This document shows, piece after piece, positions 10,195 through 22,192 of a stretch of 64,000 nucleotides of DNA. Every line of letters starts with the position of its first letter. Positions within the stretch are counted from its first letter, which is position 1. The position numbers were made by a program, and so were the translations under genes. The DNA is from Leptobrachium leishanense (taxonomy: Eukaryota > Chordata > Amphibia > Anura > Megophryidae): NCBI GenBank assembly GCA_009667805.1, contig CM019072.1, positions 36,883,519-36,947,518 of the forward strand. The letters are read 5' to 3'. Below the pieces are notes generated by a model. The model did no database searches. It saw only the letters and a program-made list of their open reading frames with translations, and had not been told where the DNA came from.

Positions 10195-11058
10195 ATGGGC
10201 CCCAGGTACTCAGCCTGGGACACCTGGCATCATTGGTGTCTGTCAAGGGACCAGAATCCCTTCCAGGCCCCTCTGAGCTTTGTCCTGGATTTTCTCACGG
10301 AAATCTTCGACCAGGGTAAGGCCTATCGCACCCTGAACGTGTATAGGTTGGCATTGTCAGCCTACCATGTGGGTTTTCAGGGAACCCCTCTGGGTGCAAA
10401 CACATTGGTTTGCCAGTTGCTAAAAGGCATTAGATCTGATAGTCTCCCTGTTGCCTCATTATACGGTGTCTTGGGACATAAACCTTCTCCTTTTCCTTGT
10501 GTAGTGGCCCCCTAATCAGGATCTGTCACTGTGTCAACTCTCTGCTAAACGGCTTGCCCTCCTATGCCTAGTCTCTTTCAACCGGGTGGCAGATGTCAGG
10601 GCGCTACACTTTATGGTTCGTTCTCGAAGTTGTACGCTTTGACATTTCCTGCCGTACCAAGATGGCTATCACGTTAGCTTTCTACCCAGCATTTCCCTTA
10701 CTTCCGGACCCATGTCTAGTCCTCTGCCGACAGGTGTTCGAATCACGCACCATCTCCCTCCGTGCACTGGGGGTTCCCTACCTTTTCCTATTGTATAAAT
10801 CTCCCCTTTGCCCCGGTGAGTACAACTACACTGTCTCGCTGGCTTTTGGGTCTGACAGACGTTGACACTTCGCACTTTGGTGCTCATTCCGTTCGCAACG
10901 CCGTTGCCTCCTTAGCCGTCGCTGTGGGTTGTCGGTTGGACGACTTGTTAACGTCCACCAATTGGTCCAGAGAGTTCACTTTTCAGTCCATTTTAAGCCT
11001 GTTGTTAATTGGTCATCCACAGTTGTGGGTCAGCTTTGAACAAGCAATAGGAGCCTGA
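10195..11058 (+). pseudogene. DIRS tyrosine recombinase, degenerate
   Basis: The N-terminal SAM-like part reads LNVYRLALSAYHVGFQGTPL near 10340. A block with the first conserved Arg (SFNRVADVRALHF) lies near 10575-10615. The HSVRNAVASLAVAVG box with the conserved H-x-x-R lies near 10880-10925, followed by DDLLTSTNWSREFTF. In related recombinases a tyrosine follows shortly after this Trp; here the matching place reads QSILSLL, so the nucleophile seems lost. The frame changes between 10515 and 10762. The enzyme normally integrates circular DIRS cDNA; this copy cannot. Confidence 0.8.
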
Positions 11059-11540
11059 GAGTCTGTATTAAACTTATGTAATTTTCCTAAGAATGAAGGG
11101 AAGTTAGCATTTTAATAAGGACTCTGAGGAGAGTATTGCCCCACTTGCCCTCCACTGTTGTGGTTTTGTTTTTCCAGGCCTGCAGGTCCATCCACTGCCC
11201 CTTCTTATGTCTTTTTCACCTCAGCTTTGTGAAGGGGTCTCTCACATTCCGTGGGTTTGCCTTGTTTCCCAATTCTCCTGCACTACTGACCTCTTCCACA
11301 AGAGGAAGTAGAGGGGGAGTCGCATAGTTTTGGTGAATACTACCCGAAGGAGGACCGATCCATTGGAGAGGAAGGGGTGCCGGAAGATACCATGTTACTG
11401 TATAGGTTTTATCTTTTGCACATAAAATGCTTCATGTTTTAACGTTTCTTGCTAGTTGCCACTTGCTGTGGTTTTAAAATAAAGCATGAAAGAGAAGCAA
11501 TACTCGCCGCAGAGTCATTATTAAAATTCTAACTTTCCTT

Positions 11541-12660
11541 AAGAAAATTCCATAATTTCGGCCAATTCATAATATCGGATGGCAGATATAAATTTTTTGC
11601 AGTTTCGAAAAACTTAACAAAAATGCAAGTATCGGAGGAAAACGAAATGCACGTCTATGGTTTGGGTTTGGGCGCTGCTGCAATGACATGGCGATGAGGA
11701 GGAGAGTGGTACCATGGTGCCACCTTCCATTGTTCTCCTCGTTGCTCCTCCTAATGTATATATTCCTGTTCATAAAAGTCCAGTATACATCTTTATCCAT
11801 GTCACGACTGGTTCTTGGGAGAAACTGGATAACCCTACATCAAGCTTCTGGCTGATATCTAGGCGTAAAGGCGAAAGCAAACGAGAATTTCAATGGTCAG
11901 AGTATCCCAGGAAGAGGATTTTAGTGGATATACCCAGTAGGGTTAATGAGATGTTACATATATAGTACATCTTTTATGCAAGTATGCATACAATCTCCAT
12001 TTGCATAGGTATCAGACATTTTTAAGTTTGTCAAATATATATCTAAAGAGCTAAAATATGTGGTTCACAGGTAAATTTGTCACCCAAGCAAAGTGGAATA
12101 CTTCAAACAATAACGTAATTCAACAGTAATAAAGCTATAAGTATGAACCATCTCAAAATAGAATGATTACAGTAATACAGCATGAGAAATTTTATTCCTT
12201 TATGTTCCCTAATAGCAGCATGGGTAGACCTTTATAATATCCAATATAGTGTAATTATGAGTTATGTGAGCAGTCCACTGAAATATAAATGTACTAAAAT
12301 TCTTCTCAGTATGGATAAATAATACATATAATATAGTCCTTTGCGGCCGAGTGGACTAGCTGTTTTATGGGGTGCTTACGGAGGCGACCAGCCTCCCCCT
12401 ATGCATTGCCAAGACAACGCGTTACCATGGAGTGGATTAACGTTGCTGATTAGAGCGAGTACTTTCACACTCTGCCTGTTAAGATGTTCATCCTCTTTAC
12501 TTAGAAGACTGGGTAAAGGCTTCTATTGAATAAACTATGAATTCCTATATAGATGCTTTGCTTTTCACATGCGTTGTGACAGCAAAGCGTTACTGTAGAA
12601 CTAACTCTTCTCAGGGCTGAGTTTTTTTTCTTTTTTTGTATATGCAGATGGTTTTAAGTG
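11541..12660. other. Unassigned AT-rich DNA
   Basis: It contains an imperfect palindrome around GGTACCATGGTGCC at 11708-11722 and scattered short frames. No coding similarity or transposon end was recognised. Confidence 0.4.
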
Positions 12661-12917
12661 TCGCACAGCAAGATACACTATATTGCCAAAAGTATTCGAT
12701 CACCCGCATATGAATTTAAGTGACATCCCATTCCTAATCCATGGGTTCAATATGACGTTGGTCCACCCTTTGCAGCTATAACAGCTTCATCTCTTCTGGG
12801 AAGGCTGTCCACAAGGTTTAGGAATGTGTTTATGGGGATTTTTGACCATTCTTCCAGAAGCGCATTTGTGAGGTCACACACTGATGTTGGACGAGAAGGC
12901 CTGGCTCTCAGTCTCCG

Positions 12918-13825
12918 CTATAATTCATCCCAAAGGTGTTCTAGCGGATTGAGATCAGGACTCTGTGCAGGCCAGTCAAGTTCATCCACACCAGACTCTG
13001 TCATCCATGTCTTTATGGACCTTGTTTTGTGCACTGGTGCACAGTCGTGTTGGAAGAGGAAGGGGCCAGCTCCAAACTGTTCCCACAAAGTTGGGAGCAT
13101 GGATTTGTCCAAAATGTCTTGATATGCTGAAGCATTCAGAGTTCCTTTCACTGGAACGAAGGGGCCAAGCCCAGCTCCTGAAAAACAACCCCACACCATA
13201 ATCCCTCTCCACCAAACTTTACACTTGGCACAATACAAGTCCGTTCTCCTGGCAACCGCCAAACCCAGACTCGTCCATCAGATTGCCAGATGGAGAAGCA
13301 CGATTCGTCACTCCAGAGAACGCGTCTCCACTGCTTTAGAGTTCAGTGGCAGCGTGCTTTACACCACTGCATCCGACGCTTTGCATTGCACTTGCTGATG
13401 TATGGCTCGCCCATGGAAACCCATTGCATGAAGCTCTGCGCACTGTTCTTGAGCTAATCTGAAGGCCACATGAAGTTTGGAGGTCTGTAGCGATTGATTC
13501 TGCAGAAAGTTGGCGACCTCTTCGCACTATGCGCCTTAGCATCCGCTGACCCAGCTCCGTCGGTTTACGTGGCCTTCCACTTCGTGGCTGAGATGCTGTC
13601 GTTCCCAAACACTTCCACGTTCTTATAATAATACAGCGGAATATTTAGGAGCGAGGAAATTTCACGACTGGATTTGTTGCACAGGTGGCATCCTTTCACA
13701 GTTCCACGCTGGAATTCACTGAGCTCCTGAGAGCGACCCATTCTTTCACAAATGTTTGTAAAAACAGTCTGCATGCCTAGGTGCTTGATTTTATATACCT
13801 GTGGCCATGGAAGTGATTGGAACAA
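12918..13825 (-). pseudogene. Tc1 transposase, inactivated
   Basis: In order it reads MGRSQELSEFQRGTVKGCH (N-terminal HTH start), a second DNA-binding part with SQPRSGRPRKPTELGQRMLR (GRPRK hook), and then the catalytic region. The latter has [38 protein letters not shown] (second Asp, HDCAPVH) and [18 protein letters not shown] (third acidic residue, [11 protein letters not shown]). The parts lie in different frames, separated by shifts near 13580 and 13300, and the C-terminus runs out near 12918. The cut-and-paste enzyme therefore cannot be made from this copy. Confidence 0.92.
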
Positions 13826-13840
13826 TGGATTCTGATTATA

Positions 13841-13975
13841 GAAACATAGAAAAATGTCGGCAGATAAGAACCTTTCGGCCCATCTAGTCTGCCCAATTAC
13901 ATGGATACTTTACCTGGATTTATCTTTTGTTTAGGATAGCCTTATGCCTATCCCATGCTTGCTTAAAATTATTTG
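13841..13975 (-). mobile_element. CR1-like LINE 3' tail (family A) inserted in Tc1
   Basis: The reverse complement matches the terminal about 135 bp of the LINEs ending at 2232 and 21090 (AACAAAAGATAAATCCAGGT through TTTTCTATGTTTC). It lies just inside the right Tc1 terminal repeat, so the Tc1 is the older of the two. Confidence 0.88.
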
Positions 13976-14010
13976 TATGGGTGAGCGACTACTTTTGGCA
14001 ATATAATGTA

Positions 14011-14841
14011 AGTATTGTATTTCTCACACAGCACAAATACACAGACATTCGCGATTCATTTAGGAGTGTATATATAAAAAGGTGCTAAAAACAGAAAAAA
14101 ATGGGTAAAATAACGTGACAAGACGCCCTATAAAGTGCAGCCTAAGTGATACAATAAGTGTGCTAAAAACCTCTATATAAAAACACACAGCATACATGCA
14201 TCTTTTGCACAATTGTCTAAGTGGAGCACGTGTACATTAATAGAAACACATCTTGCACATCCAGGTACTCTCGTGGTCTGACTTTAAAAAAGGGTCTGTG
14301 CACGGGTTATAATATATATACACACACACACAAACACACTGTCGGATATAATCTCTGCACGTGAATACAACACGTTATATATTGGACTTATCAGCCAAGC
14401 CTCCAATATGTCTATATTGGATTTACTGGACCTACCCTCGGCAGTTACCTCCTATATATCAGGGATTATTATTTCATAAGAAATCCATACGAGACACAAA
14501 TAGCAATCGTTTATATTTCTTAGAAATTATCCTGAATTCTTTTAATTGTCTGTGTTTTGCTTTGAAAAATACAATAATCAATAATCGGATAAAAATATAT
14601 ATATTTATTACGTATGCAAAAAAAAGTTTCAAATCTCATATCATAAACAACAATTTATAAACCACAATCCATCGGCATATAAAAACTAGCTTCACAATAT
14701 ATGTATCTCCGGTTAGTAACTGCATATATGATTAATATCATTTACCTTATCAATTAGTAACTAATACACAAATGGTTAATAAACATTTCTGCTTAATACA
14801 ACATGCATTTCCCAGCAAACAATGTTTAACCAGCCAGCTCT

Positions 14842-14872
<31 letters not shown>

Positions 14873-16030
14873 AAGCTACATGGATCAACAAAAGATGAGC
14901 TAATTTAATGATAAGTAATAAAACTTATTTAGTGAATCCTCCCCTAATCTCGAGAATTAAACTTCTAATCTTTTGCTTTTTATTTTGTAGTTATAATTCC
15001 TTGCTTATTAATTTTAATCACAGTAATTTCCAAATTCAATATATATATATATATTTATATTGGTATCAATCTTACAACATTTCTTTTAGGAATAAATCCT
15101 TATATCCACTTCTTCATATTTCTATCTGCAGAATAGAAATTACTTAGAATTTAGATTTAACCGTATCCGAGAAGTCTCAGTCTACGTTGCAAGAATATCT
15201 ACAAATATATATATATTTACATTAATTCCTTACTTCATACATTACCTGTCCAATTTGGATGTTGATAAGTCTGCCTTGGAATTCCTGATGTAATAATTTT
15301 GGAATGTGTGAAGATTATCAATCAGATAATCAATGCATGTGAGTTAGAGATTTGGTGAGAATCTTGATTGCCTCATGTCTTGGGATCTGCCTGCATCGTG
15401 GTGTGAGTCTGAGTGTTGGAATCTTGGACTCTCAGAGGGTTATGTGTAATGCATTGCAGTGTGAGTCTCTGAATGCTGAAATCTCCGACTGACTTGCAAC
15501 GAACATTGCCGCTTATTATAGCCAATTTGACGTCACTGGCAATATTATTGGTATATCAATTATAATATTTACTATCCTCTAGAGGGCAGTATTGCACTTC
15601 TTAATTAATTCCACCATTTCTTTTTAATATTCCTATCTCGGGTCAAAAGGTCAATCTGACGTAACAAAGAGCCTCTCTCTCAGTCACTAGACACGGTGTC
15701 TCCATCTAATTTATATCCCTACTCCCTTTTGAAATTACTATCAGCTAAATTCTTTTCTGGTTAACTCAACAGAATCTATTCTTTAGTAATTTTTATTATT
15801 TACCAATTATATACTTTCTACAATATTTATTGGAGTATATATTTCCTACTGTAAATATAATAAAATATACCTAGATTATAAACATATATTTTTTGAATAT
15901 AAATCTATATTAGAGATATTAACTCTTATTCCTATACCCAAAAGACAAAATATCTTTTGTTTTAAAAACTTAAGACAGACCAATAAATTTAATTATGACA
16001 CGTCTTAGCACTTAACTAGAGCATTATCAC
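14011..16030. other. AT-rich region, no gene recognised
   Basis: About 2 kb of very AT-rich DNA includes a 27-bp (TA)n run at 14842-14868 and shorter TA runs near 15030 and 15205. Short frames are present but lack any recognisable protein similarity. Confidence 0.5.
14842..14868. repeat. (TA)n microsatellite
   Basis: About thirteen consecutive TA units. Confidence 0.92.
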
Positions 16031-16830
16031 ACAAAAACATTCTAGGTTCCTTCATGTCTGGCACTTCTTAAAAAAAATATAAAAGACTTCACCCAGGAAT
16101 GAACTCTGTAAAAAAAAAAATCTCGTTCATTTCTAAACTTAGAGGAAATTGAAAGAAAAAAAACTGTCTTTAAAAACAAAATGGCTACAGACCATTTTTC
16201 CCTTGTGTAATATACCCGACAACACACTATTAAAATTTTTTTGAAAGAGCCAGGAAAAACAATGGTACTATAATAAAACTTCCCGGTACTGATGATATAC
16301 AGGTTACTCCTGAGACACCTAGCCCCTTGTAATCTGTAGTCAATGGGTCAGTAACAGATGGACTCCTGATCAGACTCCGGCAATAAAATGTATCAAATGG
16401 ATTAATAAAATACACTACAAAGGGTTAAAACCAATGATAATACATAATTAATACACTGTGTACCAGGTCTGCAATCGATACGCCTTTCACCTTCTTCAGT
16501 CAATTGAATTGCCCATGGCTGCTGAGCTTCTTATAGCCTCCGAAAATGAAAGGATACCTCATCGTGTGTGGCACTTGACTCATTTCCGTGTTCCACCGTG
16601 GGGTACTTTAATTTTCCAGTCCACGTACGCGAGCACTCTCCTATGGCACGGCCCGACGTCGGCGCCATCTTAGTTTATGATAATCATGCGTTTCATCTCA
16701 CTCTGGGATACTTAAAAAGTTTTGCATTATGGTCTGGAAATACAAGGTAACATTCGCCCTTCCAACTTCTGAGATGAAGGGAGTTAATGACCTAAATGCT
16801 CAGGGGCCATCGTTAAATCACCGCTGTCCA
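16031..16830. other. Unassigned DNA
   Basis: A local CpG cluster lies at 16620-16675 (CCACGTACGCGAGC, GACGTCGGCGCC). No exon or transposon structure could be supported. Confidence 0.35.
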
Positions 16831-16834
16831 ATAA

Positions 16835-17290
16835 ATGAAGTGGGCAGGATACTTCTGGTTGTTGTAGCCGCCCAGGTAGGTAATCGGTGCGACACTGTTT
16901 TTTCTGCATTTATGTGTATTTTGTTGTAACCTCAGCCAGGTCATTTTTGCTGCTCTCCCTTTCCGTGTTTTTCTTTTCAATCCCAAAGTGGAAAGGTTTC
17001 TGGTAAGGGTATAAATAAAACCCACTGTTTTGTCTCTTTGCTTAAAAAAGCAGCTCTTGGTTTAATTAAGTTAGGTGCTGTGACGTGGCAGGTGACCTTA
17101 CACTTTAATGGCCATACAAGTAAACAAAAACCTCTGTGTTTTATTTTGCATGGAGCTATAGGAATAAGCGCAGATGACATTTTTTTTTTTCCTTGTTATG
17201 TTTTATACATGAAGTGGGCTGGATACCTCTGGTTGATGCAGCCACCCTGGTAGGAAAAAGGCGCAACACAGTTTTTTCTGTATGTATGTG
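16835..17290 (+). repeat. Diverged tandem pair (about 370 bp apart)
   Basis: The segment 16836-16920 (AATGAAGTGGGCAGGATACT, then GTTTTTTCTGCATTTATGTG) recurs at 17208-17290 with about 80% identity (ATGAAGTGGGCTGGATACCT, then GTTTTTTCTGTATGTATGTG). It looks like an old local duplication. The remaining DNA to 18140 shows nothing else recognisable. Confidence 0.6.
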
Positions 17291-18144
17291 GGTTTTAATG
17301 TTATGGTTGATGAATGTGTGTACGTGATTGAACTATGTAAAATATATATATTAAAAAAATTTGGAAAAACCTTTAAGTTTGCATAGTTGTAGAGTCACAT
17401 TATATGAAGGACATTATCTGTATACACTCAAAGCAATTTTTTTTCCAAGTTACAGCATGCAAAGTAATGAGCAGTGTTTAGAATGGATCGGCTCACAGAA
17501 GCAGGGGAAGATAAAACATAAGAAGTTAAAACGTATAGTCCACATGTCTTGAGTTATAGTTGCAACGTCTGCCTTTCCAGGTGCTTTTTTTTTTAAATTG
17601 CTTTCTCCAAATTAAGTCTGATTAGCCAATTTCTAGTAATTCTTGTTTTAATATGTTCCATTCTTTACATCACAGTATTTTATTCTATTGAAGCTTTGTT
17701 GCCACTTGGGTTTACAAACACATTTTTGGAAAGCTTTAATCAGCCGAGGATGGGTACAGAGAGAAAAAATAAATAAGTGCCATTTTAACAGATGCGAGTA
17801 TGCCCATCCACAAGTTCCACTTGTTTACAAAGTCCAGATCTTGCTTGAAACAGTTCCTGAACCACAAGAAAGGTCTTTATGTGGTATGAGGTGCTTACCA
17901 ACAACACAGGAATCTTCCAAGAAGCGTGTATACCCAACTGGGAATGCAGTCCGCAAAAAGGAGCTACAAATAATAAAAAAAAAAAAAAATAATTAGTACA
18001 ATTGAACCGAAATGCTTTGAAATGATCCAACAAAAAAACCCAAACTCTCGAGTTACTAGAGGCACACTGGTAGTTTTCCTGCATTTTTCATTTGCATTGC
18101 GCACCAGATATGTGGGTGGTTCCTAAGTCATGGCATAATCTACA

Positions 18145-18302
18145 GTATTTTCTGGTGTATAAAGACTACTTTTTATACTTAAAAACATCCCCCAAAAATT
18201 GGGGGTCGTCTTATACGCGGGATATACAATTACGACGAGTATAGACCAAAACCTATTTTTTAGCTGGAAAATTAAGAGGTCGGCTTATACTCCAGAAAAT
18301 AC
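18145..18302. mobile_element. Short MITE
   Basis: The terminal repeats are GTATTTTCTGGTGTATAA and, in reverse complement, GTATTTTCTGGAGTATAAGC. Internally there is GGGGGTCGTCTTATACGCGGG. This 158-bp type, with 'GTCTTATAC' boxes, is widespread in animal genomes. The family name is not asserted. Confidence 0.75.
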
Positions 18303-18691
18303 ATGACAAAATAAAAAGATAGCCGTACAAACACTAAAATGCTTGCTTACACCAATGTGTACAAGAAAAAATTTGACACACTAATAGTTTTAATGTGGAA
18401 AAGCCTCCAGTGGCGTGCCTAAATGTGTGCGTGGGTACAGTAACGTATGCTGTCACATCCAAACACGCTGATTGTAAAACACAGATAAAAGGTGTCAGAT
18501 ACTCGTTACTAACAGGTAACAGATGTCTTATAAATATGCAGATAATAGGAAGTGTACAAGGTGCTATTTGCGCAAGCATCACTGGTGCAATGGCGCCACC
18601 TAGAGTCCAAATAAAATTATATTTACCTTAAATAGTATTGTTTTTATAGTTCCTATTATCTGCATATTTATGAGCATAATTTCTCTAAGAC

Positions 18692-19110
18692 TGTCATGCT
18701 CCATGATTTAGATTTTATTTGTATATTTTAATCTTATGTATTGAATCTGCTTACAGTAATGATGATTTCAAAAAGCTATGTGTTCCTGCTGGGTCACCAT
18801 AGCTTCGCTGCATCCAGGTAGCTCCACCCCTTTTTCCTCAGGCTAGTTTCTGAGGTAATATTTACTGGTCACCTAGCAGCCTGCTTATCTCTATGCTGAC
18901 AGAGCGAATGCCTTTTCACCTGCATAACTGTACACATTATAAAGATTGTCAGTCTGATCAATAAAGGTTTCAACTGGATTCATCTTTCTACGTGTCAGTT
19001 TTGCTGAGTTGACGCTGTCTGCTGAACTTTCATCATGTGAGTACTGGTCAAATACAGACTTAGAGTTAGTCTCAAGCACCTACGCCTCACAGCTTTGCTA
19101 GCGAGGCAGA
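18692..19110 (+). repeat. LTR-like interspersed repeat, copy B
   Basis: It is homologous to 2415-2836 in the opposite orientation. It starts TGTCATGCTCCATGA, has AATAAAGGTTTCAACTGG in its second half, and ends TTTGCTAGCGAGGCAGAAG. The two copies differ by many substitutions and small gaps, so both insertions are old. No internal retroviral genes adjoin it. Confidence 0.5.
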
Positions 19111-19815
19111 AGAACTTCAGATATATATGACTGTGACCTAACTAGATACTAACTAGTAACTGACACATTTACATGTGTTTTACAAATCGGCAGGTTTGGA
19201 TGTGACAGCATACGTTACTGTACCCATGCACACATTTAGGCTTTTCCACATTAAAAATATATCTTCCAGCAGTTGCAGAACACTGCTGTTCCCACACCGC
19301 AACTAAATACAGACATTCCTCCCTTACCCAGAGCGCTGTCACAGGGACATTTTTCTTCTCGTTCTTACTTTAATAGCTCTCCGTAACTCTACCCCTCCTC
19401 ACACCGCTACCATCTCACAGGGCCAACTGTAAGATGCAGGGAATTAACCTAGGCAAGTGCATCTCGGAGTTGGATCGCCGACAGTTTGAAAGTGCACAGG
19501 TTTCTTGAGAGTAACTTGTGCGCCTTCACTTTCATCCCTTTAACAAGGGCTGGAACATTCTGCTCTAGGAGGCACAGAACAGCAAGAGAGCATGGAGGGT
19601 GCGAGAGCCTGAAGCACCTAGAGAGGGATCTCAGTGAGGGAAATATACAGGGGAATGTGTATATCTATCAGCCCATTATGGCCTCTTTGCTTTGTCTATA
19701 CGCAAGTCAGTCAGCCCATCTGCTTTATCTATCCATTTCAGCCTACCTATAGCCAACTCTGTAGTCATCAATCCACCCATACAGCGCTGCCATCTGGTTA
19801 CCTCCTATATCCATT
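19111..19815. other. Unassigned DNA between repeats
   Basis: No gene or clear repeat boundary was seen. The sequence is of mixed composition, with CAG-type and pyrimidine-rich patches near 19680-19810. Confidence 0.35.
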
Positions 19816-21092
19816 TACTCATGCACCTGGGGCGTAAAAACCCAAGGGCTGAATATAGAATATTTGATACAGTCCTAACCTCAACATCTGAGGGTTGGGA
19901 TTTAGGGGTTATTATTTCAGAGGATCTAAGGGTAAGTAGTCAATGTAATAGAGCAGCAGGAAATGCTAGCAGAATGCTTGGTTGTGTAGGGAGAGGTATT
20001 AGCAGTAGGAAAAGGGAAGTGCTCATGCCACTGTACAGAGCACTGGTGAGACCTCACTTGGAGTACGGTGTGCAGTACTGAGCCCCGTTCAATACCTCAG
20101 CAGCTGTTGAATTGCTGCATCGCAGCAATTCAGTTTGCTGCAGCAGGGTCATTGAACGCTTTGGATGCGAATTTCGAAATAAAATGGCCAACCATTTCTT
20201 AATGAAAGATTCAGATTGTTTTTCGTATGACTCGGACAAAATATGATAAAGAAAAGCAGTCAGCACAATTCCGTTTTGTATGCACACAGTTTTTATTGAA
20301 TAAACGTTATATTTTGTTTCAGAAGTAAACCTAATTGAACTGTAAAATATGTCTATGTGCAGGGGTAAATAAAGATTTTGTGCTTTGGTGAACAAAAACC
20401 TCAATTAACATTGCCGTACGGAATTGTTACTTGCTTCATGGCGGCGGCCATCTTTACTATGTCACACTCAGCTACTCGCAGCATCTCCTCCGGTCGCTGC
20501 AAGTGCTAAGTTAGCAGTGCTGAGCGTCAGAACGGCGCTCAATGGCAAGTTGCTAACTTAGCACTTGCAGCGGCTGAGGTATTGAATGCACCTCTGGAGA
20601 CCGTATCTCCAGAAGGATATAGACATCTTAGAGAGAGTTCAGAGAAGGGCTACTAAAATGGTGTACGGCTTGAAGGAGAAAAGTTACCAGGAAAGGCTTA
20701 ATGATCTTAACATGTACAGCTTGGAAAAAAGACGAGACAGAGGAGATATGATAGAAACATTTAAATACGTAAAGGGAATCCACAAGGTAGAGGAAGGGAG
20801 TATATTTAAAAGGAAACAAAATAGCAAAACAAGAGGACATAGTCTTAGATTAGAGGGGCAAAGGGTTAAAAGTAACATCAGGAAGCATTATTTTACTGAG
20901 AGGGTGGTGGATACATGGAACAGCCTTCCAGTTGAAGTGGTAGAGGCCAAAACAGTGATTGAATTTAAGCAAGCATGGGATAGGCATAAGGCTATCCTAA
21001 ACAAAAGATAAATCCAGGTAAGGTATCCATGTAATTGGGCAGACTAGATGGGCCGAAAGGTTCTTATCTGCCGACATTTTCTAGGTTTCATA
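19816..21092 (+). mobile_element. CR1-like LINE 3' part, family A, split copy
   Basis: It corresponds to the last 760 bp of the copy at 871-2232: 19816-20080 matches from CACCTGGGACGTAAAAACCC, and 20594-21092 carries the rest to the 3' end. The second half keeps an open frame of 141 codons (ILERVQRRATKMVYGLKEKS through FKQAWDRHKAILNKR), an RT C-terminal/thumb-like block. It is 5' truncated and interrupted by the 513-bp insertion at 20081-20593. Confidence 0.88.
20081..20593. mobile_element. 513-bp insertion with inverted ends, CTG duplication
   Basis: Comparing with the intact LINE, the inserted DNA lies between CAGTACTG and CTGGAGACC, leaving a 3-bp CTG on both sides. The ends share TTCAATACCTCAGC in inverted orientation (20089 and 20570-20586). 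A further inverted pair, AGTGCTAAGTTAGCA / TGCTAACTTAGCACT, lies at 20501-20565. It has no transposase and the class is uncertain. Confidence 0.75.
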
Positions 21093-22190
21093 TAACTCTC
21101 TCTCGCTCTTTGGTAGAGCACCCTTCCTGAGGTGGTATATAGACGGATACAAACCAACTTGTAGGGGCCAATAATTAACACCAAAGAGCCGCAACAACTG
21201 AGCCAAAAGCAAAGCTTACGTCAGGTTTGCATAGTAACTCCATCCATTAAGTTAATGGCTGGAGCAGCCATGAGTAACAGCAAGATTGGAACCAGCCCAT
21301 TAAGAGGCATATCCAATAAATCGAAAATTATAACAAAAACACAGCTACCACCAGGATACAAATTGAAAGTGTTATTTAAGATGACCTATACCTATAGTAA
21401 CTACAATACAGCTATCCAAACATACCCTTTTCAAAATAAAGAAAAACAAAACACCTACATCACACCAAGAAAGAACGCCAACACTGCTTAGTTTAGATTA
21501 CGTAAACAGCACTTAATGCTGCTCACAGAAGCCAATTTACTGTAACATTGACACCTACTGTAACTATGGAGGGGATACAATACTACACTGACAATTTCAG
21601 ACTAAAAAAAAACAACAAAAAAAACCACCTGTATCAAGTAATAATGTTACAGCACAAATCTACGTGTCTATCTTTCCTCCTGTTTGTAATGTAGATGAAA
21701 TCCATTACAGCATAATTATTCCAACAGCAATATTGCAATTGCTCAGATATGATTTGGCTAGTCCAATAAACAAAACACAAAAACAGCTCAGGCTGTCGAT
21801 TCTGACCTGGTTGTCAATGAGCTCATTGTAAAATTGAACTGTTGTAAACTTACCAGAGCCAATATAGTCTATGGAGTTGTTAAGCTTACACCGACCTTTG
21901 AATAGGGTCCTGTATGTGCACAAATAATTAAGCTACACCTGAATTTTTTTTTTTTAAATTTGTTTATTGCTCCCCCCGAAAAGGATTAGCTATAAATACA
22001 TACTGAAAACAAAAATTGGCATCTGTCCCTTACAGAATGATATATAAAATGTGGGGTGCACTAAAAATCAATATATATCTATTTCTGAAATTGTACACAG
22101 CAAATTGGAAACATTACACTGATCCTTAACCCCCTAGAACCAATGACAGAACGGTTCCGTTATAAGTTTAAAGTCTTTAATGACCCCTGG
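21093..22190. other. Intergenic or HSDL1 intron 3 DNA, minor repeats
   Basis: A MITE piece at about 21835-21910 (TTGTAAACTTACCAGAGCC) also occurs near 47575-47640. Otherwise nothing was recognised. The final HSDL1 coding exon is expected downstream of exon 3 in this direction, but could not be found here. Confidence 0.35.
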
Positions 22191-22192
22191 TA

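Larger units (their letters stand above)
7190..11540 (+). mobile_element. DIRS-type retrotransposon, decayed
   Basis: The order is Gag-like, RT start, RNase H-like, then tyrosine recombinase, which is the DIRS arrangement (no LTRs, no DDE integrase). The 3' end around 11475-11510 has a AAATAAAGCATGAAAGAGAA...ACTCGCC sequence of the kind seen in DIRS terminal repeats. Frames are broken many times. A short interspersed element sits in gag (7768-7856) and a foldback MITE in the RT (8891-9267). The central RT, including the expected catalytic Asp-Asp box, is missing. The exact left end is uncertain. Confidence 0.85.
12676..14008 (-). mobile_element. Tc1/mariner-family DNA transposon
   Basis: The terminal repeats are CACTATATTGCCAAAAGTAT on the left and, in reverse complement, CATTATATTGCCAAAAGTAG on the right. 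A TA dinucleotide flanks each end (12674-12675 and 14009-14010). This is the standard Tc1 target. It contains a broken transposase on the minus strand and a CR1 tail inserted near the right end. The body without that insertion is about 1.2 kb, the usual Tc1 size. Confidence 0.93.

Noticed and set aside
17688..17996. 102-codon plus-strand frame with CHFNRCEYAHPQ
   Set aside because: It was considered as a zinc-finger remnant, but the Cys/His spacing does not fit a known finger. It ends in a poly-Lys from an A run.
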